From an uncultured Sphingomonas sp. (GTDB lineage Bacteria; Pseudomonadota; Alphaproteobacteria; Sphingomonadales; Sphingomonadaceae): a DNA stretch of 37,089 nt. Location: positions 1-37,089 of the forward strand of contig CAJYLT010000056.1 in NCBI GenBank assembly GCA_913775795.1, in the 5' to 3' direction. Every line of letters begins with the position of its first letter. Position 1 is the stretch's first letter. The position numbers and the translations under genes were made by a program. Positions 26,659-35,861 of this stretch are shown here, in pieces. The notes beneath the pieces are model-generated. The model was given only the letters and a program-made list of their open reading frames with translations, had not been told where the DNA came from and did not search any database.

Positions 26659-27345
26659 TCAGTCCGCCGTCTTCAGCCAGCGGTTCTCGCGAAACCATTT
26701 GGTGAAGATGTATTTGGTGCCCGTCACCACTGCCATCCCCTCGTGCAGTGTCGCGTCGTTGGGGGCGCCGTCGGCGGCCATGTTGTTCCAGATCAGCAGC
26801 ATCCGCTTGCGCGGCGGGATGCGGATGCCGGCGAGCGGGAACCAGGTCGCGCCGCCCTCCTCCACCTCGTTCAGATAGGCCATCGCGGTCCAGGTGCGCT
26901 GGCCGCCCTGGCCCTGCATCGCCGCCCAATAGGGCTCGCTTTCGTGGAAGTAATCGTGGTGCGCGCGGAACTGCTGGCCGGGGGCATAGCGCTGCCCCTG
27001 CATCGTCTCGCCATGCGCGGGCGCGAGGCCGAGCAGGTCGGCCACGCGTTCGTCGATCGGGCGGATGATCGGCGAATAGCGATCCATGTCGCAGCTCTCG
27101 CTCGTGCGAAAGCCGGGCTCGGCCGACTGGCTGAGCAGGGTCGATGGGCGGCGGCCGGCGTCGATCACCTCGATCAGGACGGCGCATTCCTCGTCGGTGA
27201 GGAAGTCGAGGCAGTAATAGACCTGCGCCTGCTCGATCGGCACGCGAGTGATGCGCGGATCGCCGTCCAGCCGCTGCGCGACCGAGCGGCCGATCGCGGC
27301 GCGGTGGGCAGAGGGGCGGCCGGGGGATTTCGCTGCGCTTGCCAT
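26659..27345 (-). CDS. Prolyl 4-hydroxylase-like 2-oxoglutarate/Fe(II) dioxygenase
   Basis: A 228-residue dioxygenase of the prolyl 4-hydroxylase alpha-subunit family. Iron ligands are His129 and Asp131 in FRAHHDYF and His201 in LHEGMAV; Lys211 in GTKYIFTKWF binds 2-oxoglutarate. The region from FLTDEECAVLI (48) to the end covers the whole jelly-roll domain. No signal peptide. The start at 27345 is set by AGGAGGAAG before the ATG; the frame can be extended 31 codons into a Gly/Arg-rich part without a ribosome site. Bacterial members hydroxylate proline in proteins such as elongation factor Tu, but the target here is not visible. It follows the rcnB-like gene on the same strand, behind a hairpin. 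Confidence 0.9.
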   Translation of the reverse strand: MASAAKSPGRPSAHRAAIGRSVAQRLDGDPRITRVPIEQAQVYYCLDFLTDEECAVLIEVIDAGRRPSTLLSQSAEPGFRTSESCDMDRYSPIIRPIDERVADLLGLAPAHGETMQGQRYAPGQQFRAHHDYFHESEPYWAAMQGQGGQRTWTAMAYLNEVEEGGATWFPLAGIRIPPRKRMLLIWNNMAADGAPNDATLHEGMAVVTGTKYIFTKWFRENRWLKTAD

Positions 27346-27380
27346 GACTTCCTCCTGCCGCGCGGCCCCGCAAAAGCCAA

Positions 27381-27408
27381 GGGGCCGGCGCGTCGCCGCA
27401 CCGGCCCC
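27381..27408 (-). terminator. Terminator after the RcnB-like gene
   Basis: GGGGCCGG at 27381-27388 pairs perfectly with CCGGCCCC at 27401-27408. On the minus strand the stem is followed by TTGGCTTTT, a usable T-rich trail. It separates the RcnB-like gene from the dioxygenase gene. Confidence 0.65.
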
Positions 27409-27455
27409 CCGCGCCGCTCTGGCGCGCTTACTGGGCAATCTTCAGGTCGCCACGA

Positions 27456-28490
27456 TCACCAGAAGATGTCGTACTCGACGTCGACCACTTCGCCGGTCTC
27501 CAGATCGACGAGCAGCGCGTCGTTGTAATAACGCACCCAGCGATACGGCCCGTAAGCGTCGGGCAGGCGATAGTTGTACGGATCGTCGATCCAATAGTCC
27601 TGCCCGAACAGGGTGCTGCTCAGCGTGAAGCCGATCCCGAACCGGCGATAGCCGCCATAATAGCCCTGCGGCGCGTAATAGCGGGGCAGGCGATAGACGT
27701 TGCGGTTCGTCTGCCGATAACCGCGCCAGTCGTAGCGGCGGTCACGCCGCCAGTCGCGATTCCAGTCGCGCCGGTCATAGCCGCCGCGGTCGTTCCAGCC
27801 ATTGCGGTCGCGGCCGACACGCCAGTTGTTGTCGCCGTACCAGCGCCGGTCGCCCTGATTCCACTGGCCCCCGTTCCGGCGGTCGAACCGGTCGTCGTCG
27901 CGGCGGCGGTCACGCTCGAGCCGGTCGCGGCGCTCGTTGAAGTAGCGGTCGCGCTCGGCCGCGGCGCCGGGGCGCTGCCAGTTGTTGTCGGGCCGCTGCC
28001 AGTTGCCGCCCACACCCGGCCGCTGCCAGTCGCCGCGCGGGCGATCGGGCCGCTGGAACCCGCCGTCCGGGCGCTGGCCCTCCGGCCGCTGGAAGCCGCC
28101 GCCCTGCGGACGGTCGGGGCGCTGCCACCCACCCTCGGGATGGGGACGGTCGGGACGCTGGAACTCGCCGCCCTGCGGACGGTCCGGCCGCTGGAAGCCA
28201 CCGCCCTGTGGGCGATCGGGGCGCTGCCAGCCGCCGGCCTGGCCCTCGGGCCGCTGGAAGCCGCCGCGGCGGAAGTCGCCGCCCTCGGCGCGCGGGGGCG
28301 GGGCGGGGCGCTCGGCGCGGGCGCCGATCGACACGCCGCTGTCGCGCGAGACCTCGGCCCGGGCCGCGGCGCGAGCGCCGGCGTCCATGCTGCGCCCGGG
28401 CCGCCCGCGACCCTCTTCTTCCTGTGCAAAGGCGGCCGCCGGCAACATCGCCGTGGCGGTGGCAAGCGCGAGCATCCACTTACGCTTCAT
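27456..28490 (-). CDS. Secreted RcnB-family protein with [F/W]QRP repeats
   Basis: A 344-residue exported protein. Residues 1-22 are a signal peptide ending AFA. Residues 78-174 contain ten [F/W]QRP repeats, mostly spaced 9-13 residues with Gly/Asp/Arg/Pro between. A highly charged Arg/Asp/Asn/Trp linker follows, then a C-terminal RcnB-type domain ([21 protein letters not shown]). RcnB in E. coli is a periplasmic protein needed for nickel/cobalt homeostasis, but this long repeat region is not part of that protein, so the role may differ (envelope structure or metal binding). Start at 28490 follows GGAGGGA and opens the signal peptide. No metal exporter gene is next to it. Confidence 0.82.
   Translation of the reverse strand: MKRKWMLALATATAMLPAAAFAQEEEGRGRPGRSMDAGARAAARAEVSRDSGVSIGARAERPAPPPRAEGGDFRRGGFQRPEGQAGGWQRPDRPQGGGFQRPDRPQGGEFQRPDRPHPEGGWQRPDRPQGGGFQRPEGQRPDGGFQRPDRPRGDWQRPGVGGNWQRPDNNWQRPGAAAERDRYFNERRDRLERDRRRDDDRFDRRNGGQWNQGDRRWYGDNNWRVGRDRNGWNDRGGYDRRDWNRDWRRDRRYDWRGYRQTNRNVYRLPRYYAPQGYYGGYRRFGIGFTLSSTLFGQDYWIDDPYNYRLPDAYGPYRWVRYYNDALLVDLETGEVVDVEYDIFW
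27969..28259 (-). repeat. Coding repeat region, ten [F/W]QRP units
   Basis: In-frame repeats of about 27-39 bases inside the RcnB-like gene. The plus strand shows many copies of GGCCGCTGGAA or GGGCGCTGCCA, the complement of TTCCAGCGGCC-type codons. Copy number may vary between strains by slippage. Confidence 0.8.
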
Positions 28491-28595
28491 CGTCAATCCC
28501 TCCATCGGCATCCCGATGAGCCGGGGATCGCCGCATGTCACACGAACTATGCCAGACGGGTTGAGCCGTTCCTGAATTGCGTTGACAGCAAATTG

Positions 28596-29150
28596 TCAGC
28601 TTTCAGGACGCCGTTTCCCCGTGGTGAGCGCGGGCACTTCCTTCGCCGCGTCGCGCGCGTCGATATCGGGGGAGGCGACGGGGGCGACCGTCTCGTCCCC
28701 GCGCGCGATCGCGGCGGCACGGCGGACCGCCTCGACCAGTCGCGGCTGGATGCCGCAGCGGCAATGGTGCGACATGGCGCGCCGGATCGCCGCCTCGTCG
28801 GGATCGCGCACCTCGCGGATCAGTACCGCGGCGGCCATGACGAGGCCGGGGATGCAGTAGCCGCATTGCGAGACGTTGGCGGCAAGAAATGCCTGCTGCA
28901 CCGGATGGTCGCGGTCGCGCGCAAGTCCCTCGATCGTCGTGACGAAGCTGCCCTCGACCGAGGCGATCGTGACGGCGCACGACCGCACCGCGCGCCCGTC
29001 GATATCGACGGTGCAGGCGCCGCATTCGCCGTTCGAACAGGCGATCTTGGTGCCGGTGAGGTTCGAGGCGTCACGCAGCGCCACCGCCAATGGGGTGTCG
29101 GGCGACAGCGCATACTGGATCGGCGCGTTGTTGACGGTCAGGCGGGTCAT
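28596..29150 (-). CDS. [2Fe-2S] subunit of xanthine-oxidase-family dehydrogenase, orphan
   Basis: A 184-residue iron-sulfur protein of the CoxS/IorA type. The N-terminal plant-ferredoxin-like cluster has [11 protein letters not shown] plus a later Cys, and the second helical cluster has QCGYCIPG and HHCRCG. Such proteins normally transfer electrons from a molybdopterin large subunit encoded next to them, as in isoquinoline 1-oxidoreductase or aldehyde dehydrogenases. Here no large-subunit or FAD-subunit gene is adjacent; the neighbours are leuC (divergent) and the RcnB-like gene. The last 35 residues are an extra charged tail. Its ATG at 29150 lies 96 bases from the leuC start. Partner must be elsewhere, or the protein is free-standing. 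Confidence 0.88.
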   Translation of the reverse strand: MTRLTVNNAPIQYALSPDTPLAVALRDASNLTGTKIACSNGECGACTVDIDGRAVRSCAVTIASVEGSFVTTIEGLARDRDHPVQQAFLAANVSQCGYCIPGLVMAAAVLIREVRDPDEAAIRRAMSHHCRCGIQPRLVEAVRRAAAIARGDETVAPVASPDIDARDAAKEVPALTTGKRRPES

Positions 29151-29246
29151 GGGCGCGCCTTAGCCAACCGTTCAAAGCTTCGCCAGCGCGACACAAAGTT
29201 GCTTGCAGGCTTGCGATCTCGCAGCAAAAGGTTAAAGGCGCGCGCC

Positions 29247-30686
29247 ATGGCCAGCACACCGCGCACGCTTTACGAGAAGATCTGGGCCGACCATGTGGTC
29301 GAACGCCGCGACGACGGCACCTGCCTCATCTATATCGACCGCCACCTCGTCCATGAAGTGACGAGCCCGCAGGCGTTCGCCGGGCTTCGCGCCGCGGGAC
29401 GCCCGGTGCGCCGGCCCGAGCTGACGCTCGCCGTGCCCGATCACAACCTGCCGACCACAGCGCGCGTCGATGCGAGCGGTCGCCGCCTGCCGATCGCCGA
29501 TCCGGCGAGCGCGCAGCAGCTCGAGATGCTCGAGCGCAATACCGCCGCGTTCGGCATCCGCTATATCGGCGCGACCGATGCCGCACAGGGTATCGTCCAT
29601 GTCGTCGGCCCGGAACAGGGCTTCACGCTGCCCGGCACCACACTCGTCTGCGGCGACAGCCACACCTCCGCGCACGGGGCGCTGGGCGCGCTCGCGTTCG
29701 GCATCGGGACGAGCGAGGTCGAGCATGTGTTGGCGACCCAGACGCTGCTCCTCCAGCAGTCGAAGACGATGGAAGTTCGCGTCGACGGGACGCTCGGCTT
29801 CGGCGTGAGCGCCAAGGACGTGATCCTCGCGATCATCGGCCGCATCGGCGCGGCGGGGGGCACGGGTCATGTCATCGAATATACCGGCGAGGTGATCCGC
29901 GCGCTCTCGGTCGAGGGGCGGCTGACGATCAGCAACATGTCGATCGAGGGCGGCGCGCGTGCCGGCCTGATCGCGCCGGACGAGACGACGTTCGCCTATC
30001 TCAAGGGCCGGCCGATGGCGCCGGCGGGCGCGGATTGGGAGCGTGCGGTCGCATACTGGCGGACGCTGCCGACCGATCCGGGCGCGACCTATGACAAGCG
30101 CGTGGTGTTGGACGGCGGCGGAATCGCACCGTCGCTGACCTGGGGGACGAGCCCGGAGGACGTGGTGCCGATCACCGGCGCGGTGCCCGAGCCCGAGAGC
30201 TTCGCCGACCCGTCGAAGCAGGCAGCGGCGCGCAAGTCGCTCGATTACATGGGCCTGACGCCGGGCACGCGGATGCAGGATGTCGGCATCGAGCATGTCT
30301 TCATCGGCAGCTGCACCAACAGCCGGATCGAGGACCTGCGCGCGGCGGCCAGGGTGGTCGAGGGGCGGCGCGTCGCCGACCGCATCCGCCAGGCGCTGGT
30401 CGTGCCCGGCTCCGGCCTCGTCAAGCGGCAGGCGGAGGCGGAGGGCCTCGACCGCATCTTTACCGAGGCAGGGTTCGAATGGCGCGAGCCGGGCTGCTCG
30501 ATGTGCCTGGCGATGAACCCCGACAAGGTGCCGGCGGGCGAACGTTGTGCTTCCACTTCGAATCGTAATTTCGTAGGGCGTCAGGGACCGGGCGCGCGCA
30601 CGCACCTGGTCTCGCCCGCGATGGCGGCGGCGGCGGCGGTCACGGGGCGCTTGACCGACGTGCGTGAGCTGGTCGCGGGGTCATGA
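29247..30686 (+). CDS. leuC: 3-isopropylmalate dehydratase large subunit
   Basis: A 479-residue aconitase-family enzyme for leucine biosynthesis, interconverting 2- and 3-isopropylmalate with LeuD. The [4Fe-4S] ligands are Cys in [11 protein letters not shown] and the two Cys in [31 protein letters not shown] and [12 protein letters not shown] are family motifs. Length is typical. The ATG at 29247 follows TTAAAGG; a much longer upstream frame is not real. Its partner leuD lies more than 1 kb downstream, separated by two unrelated genes on the same strand, which may all share a transcript. Confidence 0.96.
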   Translation: MASTPRTLYEKIWADHVVERRDDGTCLIYIDRHLVHEVTSPQAFAGLRAAGRPVRRPELTLAVPDHNLPTTARVDASGRRLPIADPASAQQLEMLERNTAAFGIRYIGATDAAQGIVHVVGPEQGFTLPGTTLVCGDSHTSAHGALGALAFGIGTSEVEHVLATQTLLLQQSKTMEVRVDGTLGFGVSAKDVILAIIGRIGAAGGTGHVIEYTGEVIRALSVEGRLTISNMSIEGGARAGLIAPDETTFAYLKGRPMAPAGADWERAVAYWRTLPTDPGATYDKRVVLDGGGIAPSLTWGTSPEDVVPITGAVPEPESFADPSKQAAARKSLDYMGLTPGTRMQDVGIEHVFIGSCTNSRIEDLRAAARVVEGRRVADRIRQALVVPGSGLVKRQAEAEGLDRIFTEAGFEWREPGCSMCLAMNPDKVPAGERCASTSNRNFVGRQGPGARTHLVSPAMAAAAAVTGRLTDVRELVAGS

Positions 30687-30719
30687 GGGCCGGCAAACAT
30701 GCCGGGGAGGGTCGTGTTG

Positions 30720-30857
30720 ATGCGTCGAGTAATGGTCCTGCTGATCGCCGGCACCGTGATGAGCGGCCTCGCCGCCGCCTACGCCTCGTCGGGCAAGGTG
30801 CGGCAGAAGGGCGAAACTCCCGTCCAGCAGGCGAGCGTCACCGTCGCCGAGGGCTGA
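30720..30857 (+). CDS. 45-residue peptide with signal/anchor segment
   Basis: Begins MRRVMVLLIAGTVMSGLAAAYASSG: two Arg followed by a hydrophobic stretch and an AYA-like cleavage site, then about 23 polar residues (Gly/Lys/Gln/Glu/Val). It follows GGGGAGGG by eight to nine bases, with GTG and TTG alternatives just before the ATG. It lies 33 bases after leuC and 67 before the lactonase-like gene, on the same strand, so it may be cotranscribed. No known family. The good ribosome site and signal-like N-terminus argue it is translated. Confidence 0.6.
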   Translation: MRRVMVLLIAGTVMSGLAAAYASSGKVRQKGETPVQQASVTVAEG

Positions 30858-30924
30858 AAGCCCGCAGTGACAGCGGGTTGATCCTCGGGCAGCATCGTCC
30901 CCGACCAACAGGGGAATTGATGCC

Positions 30925-31743
30925 ATGCGCCTGATCGCCGCTTCCATTGTCGCGCTCGCCACCATCGGCGCCGCGCCGCCCGTTCAGGCACCCGCCGGCG
31001 TCCGCATCGCCGCGTTCGAATGCGGGCGGCTGATCCAGCCCGACCTTGGCCGGTTCAACGACACGATGCTGTTCGCGGGCGAGCGGCGCGAGTTCGTTGC
31101 GGGCTGTTTCCTGATCCGCCATCCCAAGGGCGTGCTGCTCTGGGATACCGGTCTGTCCGCGGAGATGGCGGCCAAGTCGCCCGATCGGATGAAGGCCGGC
31201 GTCGCCATTGCCGACCGACTGAAGGCGCTGGGCCTGACCCCCGCCGACGTGAAGTATGTGGGCATCAGCCACTATCACGCCGACCATACGGGCGGCGCCA
31301 AGGCCTTTCCCGACGCCGAACTGCTGATCGGTGCCAAGGACTGGGCGGCGGTGCAGGCGATGGGGGGCGACGATCCGCAGCGTGCCGCGCTCCGCCCATG
31401 GACCGATGGTCCGGCGAAGGTGACGCCGGTCGCGGGCGATCGCGACGTGTTCGGCGACGGCAGCGTGATGATGCTGACGATGCCGGGCCACACGCCGGGC
31501 CATTCGTCACTGCTCGTCCGCACGGCGAGGAACGGCCCCGTTCTGATCTCCGGCGACGAATATCATTTCCGCGAGAACCGGCCTGTCCGCGGCGTCCCCA
31601 CCTTCAACACCAGCCGCGCGGAAACGCTGGCGAGCCATGACCGGTTCGAGGGGATCGCCAGGAACCTGAAGGCGCGCGTCGTCATCCAGCACGATCCGCG
31701 CGACATCGCCGCCATGCCCGCTTTTCCCAAGGAACTCGACTGA
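30925..31743 (+). CDS. Exported metallo-beta-lactamase-fold hydrolase, lactonase-like
   Basis: A 272-residue hydrolase of the metallo-beta-lactamase superfamily with N-terminal signal peptide (about 1-22). Zinc ligands: His116, His118, Asp120, His121 in [10 protein letters not shown], His189 in PGHTPGH, Asp211 in SGDEYH and His256 in IQHDP. The [12 protein letters not shown] segment and general layout resemble N-acyl-homoserine lactonases (AiiA-like), though other esters or lactones are possible. The ATG at 30925 follows AGGGGAA. It lies two bases before leuD, so it is almost surely in the leucine operon; a link to leucine metabolism is not obvious. Periplasmic location is inferred from the signal peptide. 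Confidence 0.85.
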   Translation: MRLIAASIVALATIGAAPPVQAPAGVRIAAFECGRLIQPDLGRFNDTMLFAGERREFVAGCFLIRHPKGVLLWDTGLSAEMAAKSPDRMKAGVAIADRLKALGLTPADVKYVGISHYHADHTGGAKAFPDAELLIGAKDWAAVQAMGGDDPQRAALRPWTDGPAKVTPVAGDRDVFGDGSVMMLTMPGHTPGHSSLLVRTARNGPVLISGDEYHFRENRPVRGVPTFNTSRAETLASHDRFEGIARNLKARVVIQHDPRDIAAMPAFPKELD

Positions 31744-31745
31744 CC

Positions 31746-32378
31746 ATGCGAGCCGTCACCCGCGTCGAAGGGCGCGCCTATCCCTTCGGTGCCAAGAATA
31801 TCGACACCGACATCATCATCCCCGCCCACTGGCTGAAGACCGTGACGCGCGAGGGACTGGGCAAGGGCGCGTTCGAGGCGTTGCGGCGCGAGGACGGCAA
31901 CGTGTTCGACGACCCGGCCTATGCCGGCAGCCCGATCCTGATCGCTGGCGAGAATTTCGGCTGCGGGTCGAGCCGCGAACATGCCGCCTGGGCGCTGGAC
32001 GACATGGGCGTGCGCGCGGTGATCGCGCCGAGCTATTCCGACATCTTCTCGGGCAATGCGGTCAAGAACGGGATCGTGCCCGTCGTGCTGCCACAGGACG
32101 CGATCGACCGGCTGGTCGAGGTCGCGCGAGAGGGTGCGGCCATCACCATCGACCTTGAGAGCATGAGCGTCACCACCCCCTATCAGGACCGCTTCGTCTT
32201 CGAGATGGACGGTTTTCGCCGCCAGTGCCTGATGGAGGGGCTGGACGAGATCGGCATGACGCTGGCACAGGATACCGCGATTTCGAAATACGAGGCGGCC
32301 GTCGGTGCGGACCGCCCGTGGATCGCGGGAGGAAGCCGGAATGAAGGCATTGCTGTCGAGGACGCCGGGCGGACCTGA
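31746..32378 (+). CDS. leuD: 3-isopropylmalate dehydratase small subunit
   Basis: A 210-residue swivel-domain subunit that completes isopropylmalate isomerase with LeuC. Motifs: [32 protein letters not shown] and the C-terminal region around DRPW. Length is typical. It begins two bases after the hydrolase gene and its last 38 bases overlap the next gene, whose ribosome site lies inside leuD. Confidence 0.96.
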   Translation: MRAVTRVEGRAYPFGAKNIDTDIIIPAHWLKTVTREGLGKGAFEALRREDGNVFDDPAYAGSPILIAGENFGCGSSREHAAWALDDMGVRAVIAPSYSDIFSGNAVKNGIVPVVLPQDAIDRLVEVAREGAAITIDLESMSVTTPYQDRFVFEMDGFRRQCLMEGLDEIGMTLAQDTAISKYEAAVGADRPWIAGGSRNEGIAVEDAGRT

Positions 32379-33339
32379 AACTCTAGAACTCGCCGACCTT
32401 CCCGATCCCGTCCCCGCCGCGGGGCAGGTGGTGGTCGCGGTAAAGGCGTGCGCGATCAACTATCCCGACGTCCTCATCATCGAGGACAAGTACCAGTTCA
32501 AGCCGCCGCGCCCCTTCGCGCCGGGCGGCGAGATCGCCGGCGTGGTCGAGGCGGTGGGCGAGGGCGTGACCGGCTGGTCACCCGGCGACCGGGTGATCGC
32601 GGTGATCGGCAATGGCGGCCTCGTCGAAAAGGTCGCGGTGTCCGCCGCGCAGCTTCATCGTCTGCCCGACGGGCGCGACTTTGCCGAGGGGGCGGCGCTG
32701 CTGCTCACCTATGCCACCACCATCCATGCGCTCGCCGATCGCGGCCGCCTGGCCGAGGGGCAGACGTTGCTTGTGCTCGGCGCGGCGGGCGGGGTGGGGC
32801 TCGCGGCGGTCGAGCTCGGTAAGGCGATGGGCGCGCGTGTCGTGGGCGCGGTGTCGTCGGAGGCGAAGGCGGCGGCGGTGCGAGCGGCGGGGGCGGACGA
32901 CGTGATCGTCTATCCGCGTGGCCCATTCGACAAGGATGCGTCGAAGGCACTGGCCGAGCGGTTCAAGGCCGCGGTGGGGCCGAAGGGCGCCGACGTGATC
33001 TACGATCCGGTGGGCGGCGACTATGCCGAGCCCGCGCTGCGCTCGATCGCGTGGGAGGGGCGTTACCTCGTCGTCGGGTTCCCGGCGGGCATCCCGAAGC
33101 TGCCGCTCAACCTGACGCTGTTGAAAAGCTGCGACGTCTGCGGCGTCTTCTGGGGCGCGTTCGCCGCGCGCGATCCGAAGGCGAATGCGGCGAACGTCGA
33201 GCGCCTGTTCGCGCTCTGGGAGGAAGGCCGTATCGCCCCGCGCGTGACGCAGCGTTTCCCGCTGGGGCGCGGCGGGGAGGCGATCGCGGCGCTGACGACG
33301 CGGGAGGTGATCGGCAAGGTCGTCGTCGAAATGGACTGA
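32341..33339 (+). CDS. Quinone oxidoreductase-type medium-chain dehydrogenase
   Basis: A 332-residue NADPH:quinone oxidoreductase-like MDR protein without the zinc-binding cysteines. The N-terminal GroES-like domain ([25 protein letters not shown]) and the Rossmann motif [21 protein letters not shown] are present. It probably reduces quinones or activated alkenes with NADPH. The start at 32341 follows GGGAGG and lies within leuD (38-base overlap). It begins MKALL, typical of the family. Function with the leucine genes is not evident; this may be transcriptional hitch-hiking. Confidence 0.88.
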   Translation: MKALLSRTPGGPETLELADLPDPVPAAGQVVVAVKACAINYPDVLIIEDKYQFKPPRPFAPGGEIAGVVEAVGEGVTGWSPGDRVIAVIGNGGLVEKVAVSAAQLHRLPDGRDFAEGAALLLTYATTIHALADRGRLAEGQTLLVLGAAGGVGLAAVELGKAMGARVVGAVSSEAKAAAVRAAGADDVIVYPRGPFDKDASKALAERFKAAVGPKGADVIYDPVGGDYAEPALRSIAWEGRYLVVGFPAGIPKLPLNLTLLKSCDVCGVFWGAFAARDPKANAANVERLFALWEEGRIAPRVTQRFPLGRGGEAIAALTTREVIGKVVVEMD

Positions 33340-33350
33340 AATCGCGGCCC

Positions 33351-33366
33351 GTTGCGCTGCCGCAAC
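33351..33366 (+). terminator. Short hairpin after the oxidoreductase gene
   Basis: GTTGCG at 33351-33356 pairs with CGCAAC at 33361-33366 around a four-base loop. No T run follows. It could end the leu transcript before the zeta subunit gene. Confidence 0.35.
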
Positions 33367-33416
33367 CGCCCCCCTATCTCGCTGGTCACGAAATTTGACG
33401 AAGGGGCCGGGAACCA

Positions 33417-33740
33417 ATGACCACGTTCGACGATCGCGAGCGCGCGTTCGAGGCGAAGTTCGCACGCGACGAGGAGATGCTGTTCCGCGTCGTCGCGCGC
33501 CGCAATCGCCTGCTCGGGCAGTGGGCCGCCGGCCTGATGAAGCTGACGCCCGAAGAGACCGAGGCCTATGCCAAGGCGGTCGTCCAGGCCGAGTTCGAGG
33601 AAGCGGGCGACGAGGACGTGGTCCGCAAACTCTATGGCGATCTGATCGCCGCCAATGTCGATATCGACGAGGGCGCGGTGCGCAAGGCGTTGGACGACCA
33701 GACGGTCGAGGCGCGCCGCCAGTTGCTCGAGGCGCCCTGA
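33417..33740 (+). CDS. ATP synthase zeta subunit / DUF1476 protein
   Basis: A 107-residue all-helical protein of family DUF1476. In Paracoccus denitrificans the family member is the zeta subunit, which inhibits ATP hydrolysis by F1. The N-terminus MTTFDDRERAFEAKFARDEE is the inhibitory segment and strongly conserved; the rest (LTPEETEAYAKAVVQAEFEEAGDEDVV) matches. The family is confined largely to alphaproteobacteria. It lies four bases before bolA. ATG 33417 follows a GGGGCCGGGAA stretch. Confidence 0.92.
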   Translation: MTTFDDRERAFEAKFARDEEMLFRVVARRNRLLGQWAAGLMKLTPEETEAYAKAVVQAEFEEAGDEDVVRKLYGDLIAANVDIDEGAVRKALDDQTVEARRQLLEAP

Positions 33741-33743
33741 CCC

Positions 33744-33980
33744 ATGCCGATGGCTGCCGAAGAGATCGAGGCGCTGATCCGCGCCGAGCTGCCCGATGCG
33801 GAGGTCACGATCACCGACCTGGCGGGCGATGGCGATCATTATGCCGCGCACGTCGTATCGGGCGCGTTCAAGGGGCTGAGCCGCGTCAAGCAGCACCAGA
33901 CCGTCTATGCGGCGCTGGGTGGTCGGATGGGGGGCGTGCTCCACGCGCTCCAGCTCACCACCGCCGCGCCCAAGGAGTAA
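33744..33980 (+). CDS. bolA: BolA family protein
   Basis: A 78-residue BolA-like protein. Family features are [41 protein letters not shown] and the helix-turn pattern with the conserved His pair. BolA proteins bind monothiol CGFS glutaredoxins through a shared [2Fe-2S] cluster; such a glutaredoxin gene follows by one base, giving a classic pair for iron-sulfur delivery and iron sensing. Same strand as the zeta subunit gene. Confidence 0.93.
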   Translation: MPMAAEEIEALIRAELPDAEVTITDLAGDGDHYAAHVVSGAFKGLSRVKQHQTVYAALGGRMGGVLHALQLTTAAPKE

Positions 33981-33981
33981 G

Positions 33982-34314
33982 ATGATGACCGACGAAAGCC
34001 AGACGCGCATCCGCGAGATCGTCGATGCCAATGATGTTGTGCTGTTCATGAAGGGCAGCCCGCTGTTTCCACAGTGCGGTTTCTCCAGCCGGGCAGTCGC
34101 GATCCTCAATCATCTTGGCGCCGACTTCGAGAGCGTGGACGTACTTCAGGATCAAGGGATACGTCAGGGCATCAAGGCGTTCAGCGACTGGCCGACTATT
34201 CCTCAACTGTACGTGAAGGGTGAGTTCATCGGTGGTTCGGACATCATGATGGAGATGTACGAATCGGGCGAACTCAAGACCTTGATTGACGAAACCGGCG
34301 CGGCGCAGGCCTGA
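33982..34314 (+). CDS. grxD: Monothiol glutaredoxin, CGFS type
   Basis: A 110-residue monothiol glutaredoxin. The active site is QCGFSSRA with Cys32, preceded by [10 protein letters not shown], and the glutathione-binding [19 protein letters not shown] segment. It binds a glutathione-coordinated [2Fe-2S] cluster and works with BolA, encoded one base upstream. The ribosome site AAGGAG overlaps the bolA end. ATG 33982 and ATG 33985 are both possible. Confidence 0.95.
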   Translation: MMTDESQTRIREIVDANDVVLFMKGSPLFPQCGFSSRAVAILNHLGADFESVDVLQDQGIRQGIKAFSDWPTIPQLYVKGEFIGGSDIMMEMYESGELKTLIDETGAAQA

Positions 34315-34319
34315 ATAAA

Positions 34320-34333
34320 GGGGCCCGCGCCCC
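34320..34333 (+). terminator. Short GC hairpin after grxD
   Basis: GGGGC at 34320-34324 pairs with GCCCC at 34329-34333 around a four-base loop, six bases past the stop. No T run, so weak. Confidence 0.3.
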
Positions 34334-34357
34334 GCCCATAGAGACGAAAGGGGCGTC

Positions 34358-35659
34358 ATGCTCCAGCAAACCGGCGCCGCGTTCGCGGCGGAGGCTCGTT
34401 CGCGCGCGAACAAGCCGTTGATCCTGTGCGACCTTACGCAAAGCTACTCGCCCGCCGGCGGTGGCGGCATCAGCACGTATCTGCGCGAGAAGCGCGATTA
34501 TGTGCTGCGCGAGACGCCGCACCATTTGCTTCAGATCGTGCCGGGACCCGAGGATCGGGTGACCGTGAACGGCCGGCATATCTTTGCCGAGGTCGGCGCC
34601 GATCCGGTGCGCGGCAGCCCGAACTATCGGTTCATCATGCGTACCGGCGTCGTCCGCGACCTCCTGGCGCAATATCGCCCCGACGTGATCGAATCCCTGT
34701 GCCCGTGGGTGCTGCCCTGGACGGCGATCCATCACCGGCGCGCCTTTCCCGACACGACGCTGATCGCGGGATATCGCACCGACTTCCCCAACGCGCACGT
34801 TTATCGCGTGGGCGCCGAGAAGCTGGGCGAGACGGTGGCACGCGGGCTTCGCTGGCTGTCCTATGGCTATGCCGAGATCACCTATCGCGAGTTCGACTGG
34901 GTCTACACGCTGAGCGAGGCGGCGCGCGAGCCGCTGGCCAAGCGCGGCATCCACCAGACGTCGGTCCTGCCGCTCGGCGTCGATACCACGTTGTTCAACC
35001 CGGGGCGGCGCGATCCGGCTTACCGGGCCGAGCTCGGCCTTCCGGGCGACGGGCCGCTGCTCGTCTATGCGGGCCGGATCGACAACGAAAAGCGCGCCGA
35101 CCGGTTGGTCGACATGTTCCGCCGCCTTCCACGGTCGCTCGGCGCGGCGCTGGTGATGATCGGGGACGGCAAGCTGCGCGAGCCGCTGGCGGCGGCCGCC
35201 GGCGATCTGCCGATTGCCTTCACGGGGTTCGAAAAGGATCGCGCCGAACTCGCCCGTGCGCTGGCGTCGTCGGACATCTATGTCTCGGCGATGGCGGACG
35301 AGACGTTCGGCGTCTCGGTGCTGGAGGCGCAGGCGGCGGGCCTGCCCGTCGTCGGCGTGACCGGCGGGGCGATGCCCGACCGCGTGCCCTCGGGGCTGGG
35401 GCTGCTCGGGCCCGTCGACGACGTGGACGCGATGGCGCGCAATGTCGAGGCGGTGTGGGCGGGCGATGCCGCCGGCATGGGCCGGGCGGCGCGCGACATG
35501 GTGGTCGCCGGTTTCGGCTGGGACCGCACGTTTGAGCGGCTGCTCGGCGAGATCTATCCCGCCGCGATGGCAGTCAGCGCCGACCGCGTCGCGCGCCGGA
35601 CCGCGAATCGCTTCGCCTCGGCGCGGCCGTCGCTGCCCGCGGGTCTAGTGACTGCCTGA
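34358..35659 (+). CDS. GT4-type glycosyltransferase (GT-B fold)
   Basis: A 433-residue family 1/GT4 glycosyltransferase. The N-terminal acceptor domain has LTQSYSPAGGGGISTYL, and the donor domain has LVYAGRIDNEKRADRLVDMF, LVMIGDGKLR and the EX7E-type motif ETFGVSVLEAQAAGLPVVGV. Many relatives are nucleotide-sugar mannosyl- or glucosyltransferases acting on lipids. No membrane span; probably cytoplasmic or peripheral. It starts 43 bases after grxD and is followed by a strong terminator, so it ends the cluster. Donor and acceptor cannot be read from the sequence. Confidence 0.88.
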   Translation: MLQQTGAAFAAEARSRANKPLILCDLTQSYSPAGGGGISTYLREKRDYVLRETPHHLLQIVPGPEDRVTVNGRHIFAEVGADPVRGSPNYRFIMRTGVVRDLLAQYRPDVIESLCPWVLPWTAIHHRRAFPDTTLIAGYRTDFPNAHVYRVGAEKLGETVARGLRWLSYGYAEITYREFDWVYTLSEAAREPLAKRGIHQTSVLPLGVDTTLFNPGRRDPAYRAELGLPGDGPLLVYAGRIDNEKRADRLVDMFRRLPRSLGAALVMIGDGKLREPLAAAAGDLPIAFTGFEKDRAELARALASSDIYVSAMADETFGVSVLEAQAAGLPVVGVTGGAMPDRVPSGLGLLGPVDDVDAMARNVEAVWAGDAAGMGRAARDMVVAGFGWDRTFERLLGEIYPAAMAVSADRVARRTANRFASARPSLPAGLVTA

Positions 35660-35672
35660 GGGAAATCCGGGT

Positions 35673-35704
35673 GGGCGAGCCGCCTTGGACGGGGCGGCTC
35701 GCCC
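35673..35704 (+). terminator. Strong rho-independent terminator
   Basis: GGGCGAGCCGCC at 35673-35684 pairs perfectly, 12 bases, with GGCGGCTCGCCC at 35693-35704 around an eight-base loop, followed by GGGTTT. It starts 13 bases past the glycosyltransferase stop and closes the zeta-bolA-grxD-glycosyltransferase block. Confidence 0.8.
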
Positions 35705-35861
35705 GGGTTTGAAGCGTCGGACTGACGTTCGTCGGATGCGCGATTAGATTAGCATCCTGCGTGCCAGTTGCATCAACCTACGCAAAAGCGACGTTTCTTT
35801 CGTTAACGGCCCTTCACCTCGATCGCTGGTTGTAAGCCTTTCCGACAGGCACCACGCCGGC

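Noticed and set aside
27969..28259. Repeats in the RcnB-like gene as a CRISPR or intergenic array
   Set aside because: The repeats are in frame inside a coding sequence with a signal peptide and vary at the codon level as protein repeats do.
28583..28598. TGACA-N6-TGTCA inverted repeat near the RcnB-like gene
   Set aside because: Arms are only five bases and the second overlaps the end of the iron-sulfur gene; not strong enough to list as a site.
29199..29227. TTGCT...AGCAA and TGCGA-TC-TCGCA dyads before leuC
   Set aside because: Short arms in a GC-rich promoter region; a leucine attenuator was considered but there is no leucine-rich leader peptide or terminator pair.
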